Origin: Kibdelosporangium philippinense
GTDB taxonomy: Bacteria > Actinomycetota > Actinomycetes > Mycobacteriales > Pseudonocardiaceae
Direction: 5' to 3'
Length of the DNA: 64,000 nucleotides
NCBI RefSeq assembly: GCF_021390435.2
Contig: NZ_JAJVCN010000002.1
Coordinates: 2,108,001-2,172,000 of the forward strand
Below, piece after piece: positions 25,937 through 34,155 of this stretch. A model generated the notes under the pieces. It was not told the DNA's origin, searched no databases, and was given only the letters and a program-made list of their open reading frames with translations. Position numbers and translations under genes: made by a program. Within the stretch, counting starts at the first letter, position 1; the number at the start of each line of letters is the position of its first letter.

Positions 25937-26887
25937 TTATCGGTCGTGCACGGACGCGACTTGCTGGCTTTTGCGGCCGGTGAGCACCGTGATCGCCAGC
26001 TTGGTCGGGAGGTCGGTGCTGGTTATCTCGGTGAGCCCCGCGTCGGCGAGCCAGCCGTGGTAGGCGTCTGGTTGGTGGACAGCACCGGCCTGCGTCCGCA
26101 GGTACAGCGACAGCTCTTGCATCGCTGAGCCTGGCGAGCCGGCAAGGGTGTCGATGATGGCCAGGACGCCGCCCGCAGCCAATGCTGGAGTGAGTCGCTT
26201 GATCAGCGCGGATCCGTTGGAGCGGTCGAAGAGGCTGCACACTTGCGCCACGACAATCAGGTCGTAGGTGCATGGTTCAAGGGGTGTGGTGAGGACGTCG
26301 CCAGCGAGGAATGTGTAGCGGTCGGTCAGGCCGGCTCGAGTTATCGCGCGGCGGGTCGAGGGCAGGATCTCCGGTAGGTCCAGCGCGGTGACGTGGCTTT
26401 CCGGATACCGCTGGCAATACGAGATCGTCCACGGTTCTGAACCTGCGCCGACGTCCAGGATTCGGGTCGCGGCTGGGAGCGTTGTGATGGCTTGGTCGAC
26501 GGCATCGCCCCAGAGGCCGGCGAGGAACGCCATCGTGCGCGGGTAGATGGCGTTGCCAGGAGATGCGGAGTTCGCGTCGTAGACGGGGATGCCGGTTCGG
26601 ACGGCGTCGGGAAGGTGGTCCCACAACGGGATGAGTGGGTGCAGGGCGGCAAGACCGGTCAGCACCGGGCGGTAGCGGCCGTCCGGGAGTTGTTCGACGA
26701 AGCCGCCTTCTGCAAGGGCAGCGAGTACGACTCGTACGCCGCGTTCTGTGGCGCCGCAGGTGCGGGCGAGCTCGGCTGGGTCGGCGGGTTCGCGGTCGAT
26801 CCGGTCGAGCAGGCCCAGCCGGACGGCGGTGGAGAAGGCGGCGACTTTGCCTGCCGCGTCGGTGAGGTTGAGGTACGGTGTGCTCAC
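25937..26887 (-). CDS. SAM-dependent O-methyltransferase-like protein
   Basis: A 316-residue class I methyltransferase of the type that carries an N-terminal winged-helix dimerisation domain (AAGKVAAFSTAVRLGLLDRI, then CGATERGVRVVLAALAEGGFVE). The SAM-binding motif is ILDVGAGSEPWTISYCQ near residue 163, followed by the acidic strand end VTALDLPE. Such enzymes usually methylate hydroxyl groups of small molecules in specialised metabolism. The GTG start at 26887 overlaps the stop of the PEP-utilising gene (GTGA), so it is the last gene of a coupled three-gene operon. A typical catalytic His/Glu pair of plant-type O-methyltransferases is not clearly visible, so the acceptor atom is uncertain. 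Confidence 0.85.
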   Translation of the reverse strand: MSTPYLNLTDAAGKVAAFSTAVRLGLLDRIDREPADPAELARTCGATERGVRVVLAALAEGGFVEQLPDGRYRPVLTGLAALHPLIPLWDHLPDAVRTGIPVYDANSASPGNAIYPRTMAFLAGLWGDAVDQAITTLPAATRILDVGAGSEPWTISYCQRYPESHVTALDLPEILPSTRRAITRAGLTDRYTFLAGDVLTTPLEPCTYDLIVVAQVCSLFDRSNGSALIKRLTPALAAGGVLAIIDTLAGSPGSAMQELSLYLRTQAGAVHQPDAYHGWLADAGLTEITSTDLPTKLAITVLTGRKSQQVASVHDR

Positions 26888-28602
26888 GCCTCGACCTCCA
26901 CGACTCCCCGGACACCGTCCACTATGACCATTTGGCCGTCGTGCAAAGTGGAGGTTGCGAACCCGGTTGCGACTACCGCGGGGATGCGGTATTCGCGGGC
27001 GATGATGGCCGGGTGCGACAACGGACCGCCTGCGTCGGTGACGATCGCGCCGGCTGATGGGAACAGCATGGACCACGATGGCCGGGTTGTTGGGCAGACC
27101 AGGACGTCACCGGCCTTCAGCTTGCTGAACTCGTCGTCCGACTTGATGACCTTTGCGACGCCCCGGTATCGGCCTGCTGAGCCGGAAATGCCAGTCAGCG
27201 CTGAGGTTTTCGGGTCAGCGACCCTGTTGCTGAGTTTTGGCGCCAGCACGCGATCGGCCGCCCAGATGATGGCGTCGGTGCTGGTACGCAGATCTGAGCG
27301 AAGCCACCGTGTGTCGGGGTGGCCGTGGTCTTGGCCGTAGCTTGACGGTCCTGGGTTGGCGAGGGTCCACTCGCGTTCCCCTTTGCGCAGAACGACAAGT
27401 GTTTGCGTGCCGGAGCCGTCTTGCAGTGCGGCGAGGGCTTCGTCGGCGCTGAGGAAGAACACGTCGGCTTGGGCGTCGATTTGGCCGTTGTGTTCCAGGC
27501 GCCGTCCGACCTCCAATGCCGCGTACCTGAGCAGTGCTGTGGGGCTGTCGATGGTGAAGAAGACGTTGTCCTCACGAACTGGGTAGGCCTTGGTGGCGCG
27601 CGAGAGTGCGCGCTCGAACCAGGCCAGTTCGCGGCCACGCAAGGAATTGCGGGCTTCGGCGGTGGCCTCGGCGCGTTTGCGGGCGAGGGCGTCCGCGCTG
27701 GTCGTGGGGTTGTATCCGCGGGCGACTTGGTCTTGGAGCAGGCGCCAGGCTAGGCCAGGGAGTTCGGCGATCGTCGGGTTTGCCAGTTCGACGGTGAGCG
27801 ATCGGCAACCGTAAAGCCGCGCGTATTCCGCGAATTCTGGGGAGTCTTCGCTTTTGCCGGCGAGTGCTGCGAGTTTTCTGGCTGGTTCGCTGGTCCTGGG
27901 TGAGAGTCCGGCTAGGAGATTGTCGATGTCGTTCTGCTGCCAGCCAAGCAAGTCGCGACAGGCCGTGGCCAGGTCCGCCAGGGCGAGCCAGTTCGCGATG
28001 TTGACGCGGAAATGGGTGCTTGTGCCGTCGTCCGACAGTTTGCGGGCTGCCGCGAAGTGGGTGATGAGCTGGTTGGTGTCCATCGCTGCCAGGTCAGCGT
28101 CACGCAGTTCAGCGATTCGGTGTTCGAATTCGGGCTGCCACTCAGTGATCCAGCGGTCGATCAGCTCGTCCGCGTAGTGGCTGCGGGCGGCTTCTTTGGA
28201 ACGGCGCATCCGGGCGCGGCTCGCTGGGGACAGCCAAAGCAGCAACGGCATCAGCCAGCCGGGTGGGGGCGGGACGTCCGGTTTCCCGCCCACCGGCTGC
28301 ATCGAGAAGTAGTGCCAGCCGCCGATCGAGATCAGGTGCGGCTCGACGAGCAGGCCGTGATCAACGCAGGCCTGTTTGAAGGCACTATCGACCGTCATCA
28401 CCGATTCGGTCATGGGTGTGAGGGGCATCGGCATGTGCGCCTCCTCGCGCTGCCAGAGACCCGGCGGTACCCGCAGTTCTATCGGCACCTGTTCGACGGG
28501 CACGTCGTCGATCAGCCCCCACTTGTTCTCCATGGCCGAATCGTGGCTATTGCGGTGCACGCGCGCTATCCGTGGCACCACGTAATCTCGGCCGCTCGTC
28601 AC
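26884..28602 (-). CDS. PEP-utilising enzyme mobile-domain protein, no ATP-grasp
   Basis: A 572-residue protein related to the middle and C-terminal parts of PEP synthase / rifampin phosphotransferase-type enzymes. WQREEAHMPMPLTPMTESV near residue 50 is the usual entry motif of the central domain. The C-terminal swivelling domain reads GDVLVCPTTRPSWSMLF and AGGPLSHPAIIAREYRIPAV, with the phosphorylatable histidine preserved. The N-terminal ATP-grasp (PPDK_N) domain that normally charges this histidine is absent. GTG 28602 overlaps the upstream stop as GTGA; an internal ATG at 28533 (MENKWGLIDD) is an alternative. Function is unknown; it may use an external phosphate donor or bind a substrate without phosphotransfer. 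Confidence 0.82.
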   Translation of the reverse strand: MTSGRDYVVPRIARVHRNSHDSAMENKWGLIDDVPVEQVPIELRVPPGLWQREEAHMPMPLTPMTESVMTVDSAFKQACVDHGLLVEPHLISIGGWHYFSMQPVGGKPDVPPPPGWLMPLLLWLSPASRARMRRSKEAARSHYADELIDRWITEWQPEFEHRIAELRDADLAAMDTNQLITHFAAARKLSDDGTSTHFRVNIANWLALADLATACRDLLGWQQNDIDNLLAGLSPRTSEPARKLAALAGKSEDSPEFAEYARLYGCRSLTVELANPTIAELPGLAWRLLQDQVARGYNPTTSADALARKRAEATAEARNSLRGRELAWFERALSRATKAYPVREDNVFFTIDSPTALLRYAALEVGRRLEHNGQIDAQADVFFLSADEALAALQDGSGTQTLVVLRKGEREWTLANPGPSSYGQDHGHPDTRWLRSDLRTSTDAIIWAADRVLAPKLSNRVADPKTSALTGISGSAGRYRGVAKVIKSDDEFSKLKAGDVLVCPTTRPSWSMLFPSAGAIVTDAGGPLSHPAIIAREYRIPAVVATGFATSTLHDGQMVIVDGVRGVVEVEA

Positions 28603-29084
28603 CCGGCGAAACGAGTCATGTATCCGTGTTTGGCTGGTCGGCCTGGCCGGAGGTACATCGTCGCTGGCACTTCCGAGCGGACGCCCAGTTGGTCGAGCAA
28701 GGCAAGGTCGTCCCTGATGTAGTGATGGGTGGCCAGCCTGCCGTCGCGGCCTTCGTAGAAGTGGATCTGCTCGACGTCGACCTTGCGCCTTGTGGGCGCC
28801 ACCCCGACGATCTCGCCTACGTGGACGCCGGTGAGGCGGACCCGCAGCACCACTGTGGACCCTTCGGCGACGAGGCCGAGTACTTCCGACCGTGGGTCGG
28901 CCAGCGCTGCACGCAGCTGCCGGACCGCGGTCTTGTATCCCTCCGGGCCGGGCGGCATGTCTCGCTCGGCGAAGTCGGGTGTGAGCAGGTCATCCACGCC
29001 CGCCAGGTCGCCGGTGTTGAAGGCGTGGTTGAGCGCGAGGACGTGGTTCTTGTACCGCGAGTTGGGCGCAGACCGATCGCTCAT
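28599..29084 (-). CDS. NTF2-like / SnoaL-type protein, first gene of operon
   Basis: A 161-residue SnoaL/NTF2-fold protein, paralogous to the one at 4860-5327 (shared blocks VLGLVAEG, GVHVGE, VAPTR, YEGRDGRLATHH, LLDQLGVR). It begins the operon that continues with the PEP-utilising and methyltransferase genes, both joined by 4-base overlaps. Members of this fold act as cyclases, isomerases, hydrolases or as binding proteins, so the reaction cannot be named. The C-terminus (LRPGRPAKHGYMTRFAG) differs from the paralog. The upstream region 29085-29187 is short and may hold the promoter; no clear boxes were identified. Confidence 0.75.
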   Translation of the reverse strand: MSDRSAPNSRYKNHVLALNHAFNTGDLAGVDDLLTPDFAERDMPPGPEGYKTAVRQLRAALADPRSEVLGLVAEGSTVVLRVRLTGVHVGEIVGVAPTRRKVDVEQIHFYEGRDGRLATHHYIRDDLALLDQLGVRSEVPATMYLRPGRPAKHGYMTRFAG

Positions 29085-29187
29085 ATTGGAAATCCTGCTC
29101 CGCGTCGGCCATTCGGGGTATCCGTGGCACTACGGAATCCGGTACGTAGACCTCGCACGTTCGGCCCGTCCGGTTGCGTGGCGCGCA

Positions 29188-29544
29188 TCAGACCGGGAGC
29201 TCTTCCACGCTGGTGAAGACCTGTTTTCCCTCGGCACGGGCTTGCTGGACCATCTCGTCAGCCCCTGCCGACGGCCCGCCGATCCGCAGCACGGCGTCGC
29301 ATCGGGACAGCAGCTGGCGGGCTATCGGGTGGAAGATCTCGTCGAATTCGGCGTCGCCGACTCGGGTCGATCCGGCCAGTTGGATCAACGGGAGGGCCAA
29401 TGCCTCGCCGGTGACTGGCAGGTGCCCGGCCCGGAACACCCGCAGTGCGGCTTGGTTCATCGTGTCGACGTTGGCCGCGAGCTTGTCGGGGTCATCGCCG
29501 GTGCCCGATCGGTACGGTCCGGCGACCAGGATCATCAGGGACAT
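29188..29544 (-). CDS. DUF4406 protein (nucleoside deoxyribosyltransferase-like fold)
   Basis: A 118-residue cytoplasmic protein. LVAGPYRSG at the start and CDAVLRIGGPSAGADEMVQQ near residue 85 are the two blocks that define DUF4406, a family with the fold of nucleoside 2-deoxyribosyltransferases. The glutamate in GADEMV could be the counterpart of their nucleophile, but this is not certain. The start lies 10 bases after the DeoR regulator stop, so the two genes form an operon. Such pairs suggest nucleoside or sugar-phosphate metabolism. The exact reaction is unknown. Confidence 0.72.
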   Translation of the reverse strand: MSLMILVAGPYRSGTGDDPDKLAANVDTMNQAALRVFRAGHLPVTGEALALPLIQLAGSTRVGDAEFDEIFHPIARQLLSRCDAVLRIGGPSAGADEMVQQARAEGKQVFTSVEELPV

Positions 29545-29554
29545 GGCTGCTCCT

Positions 29555-30325
29555 TCAGGCCAGCACGACGTCGACGCCGGCGTCGCGGATGTCGTTCAGG
29601 GTTTCCATGGCGGGGCCGGGCCCTGGGTCGTCGGTCACGAACGTGTCGACGTCGCCAAGGCCAGCCACTCGGGCGAAGGCGCGTACGCCGAGCTTGGTCG
29701 AATCAGCCACCACGATCGTCTTGTTGCCGCGGCAGCGCGCGTGCTGCTTCACAGTCGCGTCTTCCATCGAGAATTCCGACCACCCCAGCTCGCGGTGTAC
29801 GGCGCCGATGGACATCACGAAGGTGTCGAACCACAGTTCTTCCAGCATCCGCAGCGTCATGTGGCCGACGAGACTGCGTTCGCCGGGACGTGATTCGCCG
29901 CCGATGACCAGCAGCCGGATACCGGGCTGGTCGGCGAGGCGTTGCGCGGCCTGCAGGCTGAGCACGGCGACGGTCAGCGGCGCGCGGGCGATGAGGCTGC
30001 TTGTCAGGGCCGCTGTGGTCGTTCCGGCGTCGAGCAGGATGGTTTGGCCGGGTTCGATCAGTTCGGCGGCTGCCGCGCCGATCCGGTGTTTGATCGCGGC
30101 TTGCCATGGTTCGCGCGCGGCGAAGCCCGCTTCCTCCGCGGGCGCGGCGAGGGCGACCGCTCCGCCGCGGACCCGTTGGACCAGGCCCTTGGCTTGGAGT
30201 TCGTCGAGGTCGCGGCGCACGGTCATCAGGGAGACGCCCAGCCGGGCGGCCAGTTCGTTCAGCGAGATCCGTTCGGCACCGCGTACCAGCCGCAGGGTGA
30301 GGTCGAGTCGATCAGCGACGGCCAT
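29555..30325 (-). CDS. DeoR/GlpR-family transcriptional regulator
   Basis: A 256-residue repressor with the N-terminal DeoR helix-turn-helix (ISLNELAARLGVSLMTVRRD, LDELQAKGLVQRVRGGAV) and the C-terminal sugar-phosphate-sensing domain (ILLDAGTTTAALTSSL, near residue 95, and KTIVVADSTKLGVRAFARV near residue 205). These regulators usually respond to phosphorylated sugars or nucleosides. The gene is followed by the DUF4406 gene in one operon. An inverted CTATCA/TGATAG repeat 10 bases upstream of its start (30335-30361) is a likely autoregulatory operator. Confidence 0.9.
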   Translation of the reverse strand: MAVADRLDLTLRLVRGAERISLNELAARLGVSLMTVRRDLDELQAKGLVQRVRGGAVALAAPAEEAGFAAREPWQAAIKHRIGAAAAELIEPGQTILLDAGTTTAALTSSLIARAPLTVAVLSLQAAQRLADQPGIRLLVIGGESRPGERSLVGHMTLRMLEELWFDTFVMSIGAVHRELGWSEFSMEDATVKQHARCRGNKTIVVADSTKLGVRAFARVAGLGDVDTFVTDDPGPGPAMETLNDIRDAGVDVVLA

Positions 30326-30334
30326 GGCCTGTTT

Positions 30335-30361
30335 CTATCATGATGTTGGTAGATGTGATAG
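30335..30361. promoter_or_regulatory. Inverted repeat upstream of deoR gene
   Basis: CTATCA and TGATAG are separated by 15 bases, and GATGTT occurs within and just beyond the repeat. The AT-rich character stands out from the surrounding high-GC DNA. Placement directly upstream of the start codon at 30325 suggests an operator for the DeoR-family protein it precedes. Confidence 0.5.
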
Positions 30362-30553
30362 GTCGATGTTATATGTTCGCCGTGTACGGTTGGCCTGGTC
30401 GAACGCGGATTTCGGGGCAAAACGTTGCCTGACGTTGGCAGTGTCGTCGGGGTCGCAGTGACTTACTCACCACTAGGATGAGCGAGTGAGAGTGGCGCGC
30501 ATGAGTGACCAGCCTTCCGTTGGCGGTCGGCCGCTCAGTTGGATTCGCCGCCC

Positions 30554-31687
30554 ATGACCGGACCGGCAGAACGGGAACTCAACCGCCTCGGCCTGTTCTA
30601 CGCCGTGGTCATCCGTGCTGTCGTCGCTGCGCTCTGCAGCCTGATCTCGTGGGCCACCACCACGCCACGGGACTTTCTGCTTGCCACCTTGGTTGTTCTT
30701 GCCTTCAACGGGTGGAACGTGCTGTTTGCCGTCCGCATGCTGCGCCGTCAGCAAACCTGGCTACTCGTCGCCGATCTGCTCGTGATCACTGGCGTCTGCC
30801 TGGCCCAGGTGTGGACGGCCGCGCCCGAGATGCAGGCAGACCGGGTGAGCTGGGTGCTCGTCGCGACTTCGATCATCGTCGTGGCGTACCAGTTCCACAC
30901 GTCCACGTGGGTTGGCGCCGTGGCCGCGCTGGTGATCCTGGCCGCCTACCTCGTCGGCGGGGTGCTCGCGAAGCTGCAGGACTGGACCGTGGTCGTGCCC
31001 ATCGGTTCATGGATGGCCGTCGAAGCGGTCCTTGGGCGTGGCCTCTACATCCTGGTGCGGCGCGGTGGCCGGGCCGCGGATCGCGAGTTCGAACGTGGGG
31101 AGCGGGTCCGGCGTGAATCCGCGGTCGCGACCGCACGTCGCGCCGACGAGCGTGAGTACCTTGCGGCCTTGCATGACACGGCGTCGGCCACGTTGCTCAT
31201 GGTTGGCGCAGGTGTGGCGAGGCGGCAGGAGACGTGGCTTTCCGAGCAGGCCGCCCGCGATCTCAAGGTCATCCAGGGACATGTCGATCCCGCGGACGGC
31301 GAGGTCGATCTGACTCCGATGCTGCGTGACGTCGTCGAGCACGTTCCGGTGCGGATCGAGTGGCACCTGCAGGACTCGTTGATGCTGCCCGCGGTGGTGG
31401 CCGTCGCGTTGTGCCGGGGCGCTCGCGAGGCGTTGACGAACGTCGTCCGGCATGCCGATGTGGACGTTGCCCAGGTCTCCGTCTCCCGGACTGCCCACGG
31501 CGTGGTGCAGGTCCGGATCCTGGACCGGGGCAAGGGCTTTGACCCAGCCAAGACTTCAGGCCACGGCTATGGAGTGACAGGTTCGCTGGTCGAGCGCATG
31601 GCTCGATTGGGCGGCCAGGCGATTGTCACCAGTGCGCCTGGCCAGGGCACCGAGGTCATGCTGGAGTGGCCCGATGCACGCGCCTGA
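30554..31687 (+). CDS. Membrane histidine kinase (HK1 of signalling cluster)
   Basis: A 377-residue sensor with about five or six N-terminal membrane segments (LFYAVVIRAVVAALCSLISW through VVPIGSWMAVEAVLGRGLYI), a coiled linker, and a HisKA_3-like helix with the candidate phosphohistidine in YLAALHDTASATLLMVGAG. The HATPase part has GAREALTNVVRHADVD (N box) and LDRGKGFDP (G1 box). ATG 30554 is chosen; a TTG 15 bases upstream is possible. It opens a run of five signalling genes with overlapping ends, and its stop overlaps the next gene by 14 bases. The stimulus is unknown; only short loops face outward, so a membrane or intramembrane signal is plausible. Confidence 0.85.
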   Translation: MTGPAERELNRLGLFYAVVIRAVVAALCSLISWATTTPRDFLLATLVVLAFNGWNVLFAVRMLRRQQTWLLVADLLVITGVCLAQVWTAAPEMQADRVSWVLVATSIIVVAYQFHTSTWVGAVAALVILAAYLVGGVLAKLQDWTVVVPIGSWMAVEAVLGRGLYILVRRGGRAADREFERGERVRRESAVATARRADEREYLAALHDTASATLLMVGAGVARRQETWLSEQAARDLKVIQGHVDPADGEVDLTPMLRDVVEHVPVRIEWHLQDSLMLPAVVAVALCRGAREALTNVVRHADVDVAQVSVSRTAHGVVQVRILDRGKGFDPAKTSGHGYGVTGSLVERMARLGGQAIVTSAPGQGTEVMLEWPDARA

Positions 31688-32789
31688 GCAGTACGACGTT
31701 CCTGGCCACGCCGAGGACGTCGCCACCAAGTACATGCGGGGCATGCGGTGGAGCTCGGCCGCGATCAGCCTGGTTGTCATTTATGGCCTGTCGCTGCCGA
31801 AGCTGTTCAACCATTGGGATTCCTACCGGCCGGTCGAGGTCCAGATCCTGGTCGTCGTCGTGCTGACAGCGGTCTCGGTGATCGCAGCCTCGGACCGGAT
31901 CGTGCGGCGGTGGCGGTGGTGGTTGGTCGCGATCGTGCTGGTGGCCTCGGTCGCGGCCACGTTGACGGTCGCTCCGAATGACCGACTGGGGATCGCGCAT
32001 TGGTCGGACGGCGTGGTCGGGTGGCCACTGGTCCTGCTGACCATGGGACGGTCGGTCTGGCTGTTCACAGGCTTGCTCGCGGCCCACTACCTGCCAGCTT
32101 TCGGGCTGGCCATTTTCGACGGCCCGGCGGATGTCACGTTCGCGGGCGCCGTCAATACGACCGTGGTCTCTGCGGCGTTTCAGGTCGCGGTCATCCTGTT
32201 CGCCAACGCGCTACGCCGGGTGGCCATGTCGGTGGCCAAGGTGGCGCGTGAGGAGGAGCAGGTGCGGACTACCGAGGCCGTCGCGGGCCAGCTGCACGAG
32301 GATCGCAAGGACCGGTACGCGGCGCTCGCGGAGACCACCGCGCCGGTCCTAGCTGGACTGGCGTCCGGGACGTTTGATCCCGGCGACGAGTCTGTCCGGC
32401 GGGCGTGCGCGATTGAGGCCGCGCGGATGCGCAGGCTCTTCGGCGAGGCCACGGTGAGTCCTGATCCGTTGGTGGACGAACTGATGGCGTGTGTCGGCCT
32501 GGCCGAGCGAAATGGGGTCTCGGTACGGTTCTCCGAGCGGGGCGAGCGGCCGCCGGTGCCTGTCGCGATGCGCCGGTTGCTCACCGAACCCGCTGTCGCG
32601 GTGCTGGCCACGGCGCGTGGCGACGTCCGGCTCACGGTCGTTGGCGCGGGGGAGCAAGTCACCGTCAGCGTGGTGGCGGATTCCGTGCCGGATGCCGTTC
32701 CGATTGTGGACAACGATGAAATCACCACTTCGACCGTGACGGCGGGGGACCGGTTGTGGGTGCAGGCGACCTGGAGGGGCCGCGGATGA
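31674..32789 (+). CDS. Kinase-like membrane protein lacking ATPase motifs
   Basis: A 371-residue protein that begins with about six membrane segments (SAAISLVVIYGLSLPKLF, VEVQILVVVVLTAVSVIAAS and others), then a helical segment EEEQVRTTEAVAGQLHEDRK similar in place to the dimerisation/phosphotransfer helix of the preceding kinase. The usual phospho-acceptor HD pair is replaced by LHEDRK, and no N or G boxes of a HATPase domain are visible in the C-terminal ~130 residues. It overlaps its neighbours by 14 and 4 bases and must be translated with them. I read it as a degenerate kinase, perhaps a partner or antagonist of HK1. Another reading is a remote sensor protein of unknown type. Confidence 0.65.
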   Translation: MHAPEQYDVPGHAEDVATKYMRGMRWSSAAISLVVIYGLSLPKLFNHWDSYRPVEVQILVVVVLTAVSVIAASDRIVRRWRWWLVAIVLVASVAATLTVAPNDRLGIAHWSDGVVGWPLVLLTMGRSVWLFTGLLAAHYLPAFGLAIFDGPADVTFAGAVNTTVVSAAFQVAVILFANALRRVAMSVAKVAREEEQVRTTEAVAGQLHEDRKDRYAALAETTAPVLAGLASGTFDPGDESVRRACAIEAARMRRLFGEATVSPDPLVDELMACVGLAERNGVSVRFSERGERPPVPVAMRRLLTEPAVAVLATARGDVRLTVVGAGEQVTVSVVADSVPDAVPIVDNDEITTSTVTAGDRLWVQATWRGRG

Positions 32790-33427
32790 CGAGCATCGTC
32801 GTGGTGGACGACCACCCCGCTGTGATCGCGGGAGTCAAGGCTTGGTGTCAGGCCGCCGATCCGCCGATCGAGGTGCTGGATTCGGGATCCAGCGTGTCGG
32901 TGGCGTGGCTGGACCCTGGCGACCGGGCTGACGTGGTCGTCCTCGACCTGCAGCTGGACATCACTGGTCCGGCGTATGGCGACCTCAAACGGCTGGTCGA
33001 CGCGGGACGCCAGGTGGTCGTCTACACGATGCGCGAGGACCGCGAGACGGCGCTGACGTGCCTGGACATTGGCGCCTTCACGTACCTCACCAAGGCCGAG
33101 GGAGAGGACCACCTCGTCGCCGCCATCCACGCTGCGGCGAGCAACACCCCGTACACGCCGCCTGCCTTGTCGGGTGCGCTGGGCACGGACACGAGGGCGA
33201 ACCGGCCGAATCTGACACAGCGCCAGATTGACGTGCTGCTCGAGTGGTTCCACTGCGAGTCCAAGGAAATGGTGGCGCAGAAACTGAACCTCACGGTCAG
33301 CACGGTCAACGGGTATCTCGACCGGGTCCGGGTGAAGTACGCCAACGTCGGCAGGGAGGCGCCGACCAAGGCCGCTCTGGTCGCCCGCGCCATCCAGGAC
33401 GGCATCGTCAAGGTCGACGAGCTTTGA
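32786..33427 (+). CDS. LuxR-type response regulator (RR1 of signalling cluster)
   Basis: A 213-residue regulator. The receiver has IVVVDDHPAVIAG, the aspartate in VVVLDLQLDITG and the lysine in FTYLTKAEGED. The C-terminal domain (LTQRQIDVLLEWFHCESKEM, then LTVSTVNGYLDRVRVKYANV) is a LuxR-like helix-turn-helix but with a longer second block than usual. ATG 32786 overlaps the previous stop (ATGA). It is a likely recipient of phosphate from HK1. The final helix keeps NG/YLDRVR, a pattern shared with RR2 next door, which suggests the two regulators derive from one ancestor and may bind related sites. Confidence 0.87.
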   Translation: MTSIVVVDDHPAVIAGVKAWCQAADPPIEVLDSGSSVSVAWLDPGDRADVVVLDLQLDITGPAYGDLKRLVDAGRQVVVYTMREDRETALTCLDIGAFTYLTKAEGEDHLVAAIHAAASNTPYTPPALSGALGTDTRANRPNLTQRQIDVLLEWFHCESKEMVAQKLNLTVSTVNGYLDRVRVKYANVGREAPTKAALVARAIQDGIVKVDEL

Positions 33428-33504
33428 GGGGCGATTGACTGTCAGCACCCGCCCCTCGGCTCGCCTAGCGTTCTGGCCAGCGACCCGAATGGGGAGGGAG
33501 ATCC

Positions 33505-34155
33505 ATGGCCGCCACCAGGATCCCGGTCGGAGTGATCGAGGACCATCCGCTCTACCGCGCCGCGGTCGCCCAGTTGCTGGCCGACGCGCCGGACATCGAA
33601 GTGGACGCGGTCGCCGGGTCAGTGGCCCAGTTCGCCGCCCACCGCCAGAACTCGGCGGGTGTGGTGGTCCTGGATTTGTGCCTGCCCGGCGTTCAAGGCT
33701 CGTCGGCGGTGGTCGAGGTTGTCGCCATGGGCCATCGCGTGCTCGTTCTCTCGGCCTACTCGGGGCGTGCCGAGGTGCTTGGCGCCATGGCTGCCGGTGC
33801 GCGCGGGTACATGTCGAAGGACTCGGACGGCGCCGAGATTCTGCACGCTGTCCGGCGGATCGCGGGCGGCAACAGCTACGTCAGCCCGATGCTGGCGGCA
33901 CACGTGCTGGACGCCATTCCTGGCAAGGACAACGGCATGGTGATCGAGTTGTCCGCGCGCGAGCGCCAAGTGCTTTCCCTGGTGGCGGCCGGGGAGCGGG
34001 ATCAGGACATCGCTGAGGCGCTGGACATCAGCATCCGGACCGTACGGTCGTATCTCGACCGGATCCGGGACAAGACCGGGCAGCGTCGGCGGCCTGAGCT
34101 GACCAGGTATGCCATCGAGAAGGGCGTTGCGTACGTGCCGGTCGTGCCGGTGTGA
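33505..34155 (+). CDS. LuxR-type response regulator (RR2 of signalling cluster)
   Basis: A 216-residue regulator with receiver motifs VGVIEDHPLYRAA, VVVLDLCLPGVQG (phosphorylated aspartate) and GYMSKDSDG (lysine), and a LuxR DNA-binding domain (LSARERQVLSLVAAGERDQD, then IRTVRSYLDRIRDKTG). A GGGGAGGGAG ribosome site precedes the ATG. It starts 77 bases after RR1, the only gap in the cluster, so it may have its own promoter. Its stop overlaps the start of the short kinase in GTGA, which makes that kinase the natural partner. Confidence 0.9.
   Translation: MAATRIPVGVIEDHPLYRAAVAQLLADAPDIEVDAVAGSVAQFAAHRQNSAGVVVLDLCLPGVQGSSAVVEVVAMGHRVLVLSAYSGRAEVLGAMAAGARGYMSKDSDGAEILHAVRRIAGGNSYVSPMLAAHVLDAIPGKDNGMVIELSARERQVLSLVAAGERDQDIAEALDISIRTVRSYLDRIRDKTGQRRRPELTRYAIEKGVAYVPVVPV

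Noticed and set aside
26884..28602. Rifampin phosphotransferase
   Set aside because: The required N-terminal ATP-grasp domain is missing, so only the swivel and central regions match.
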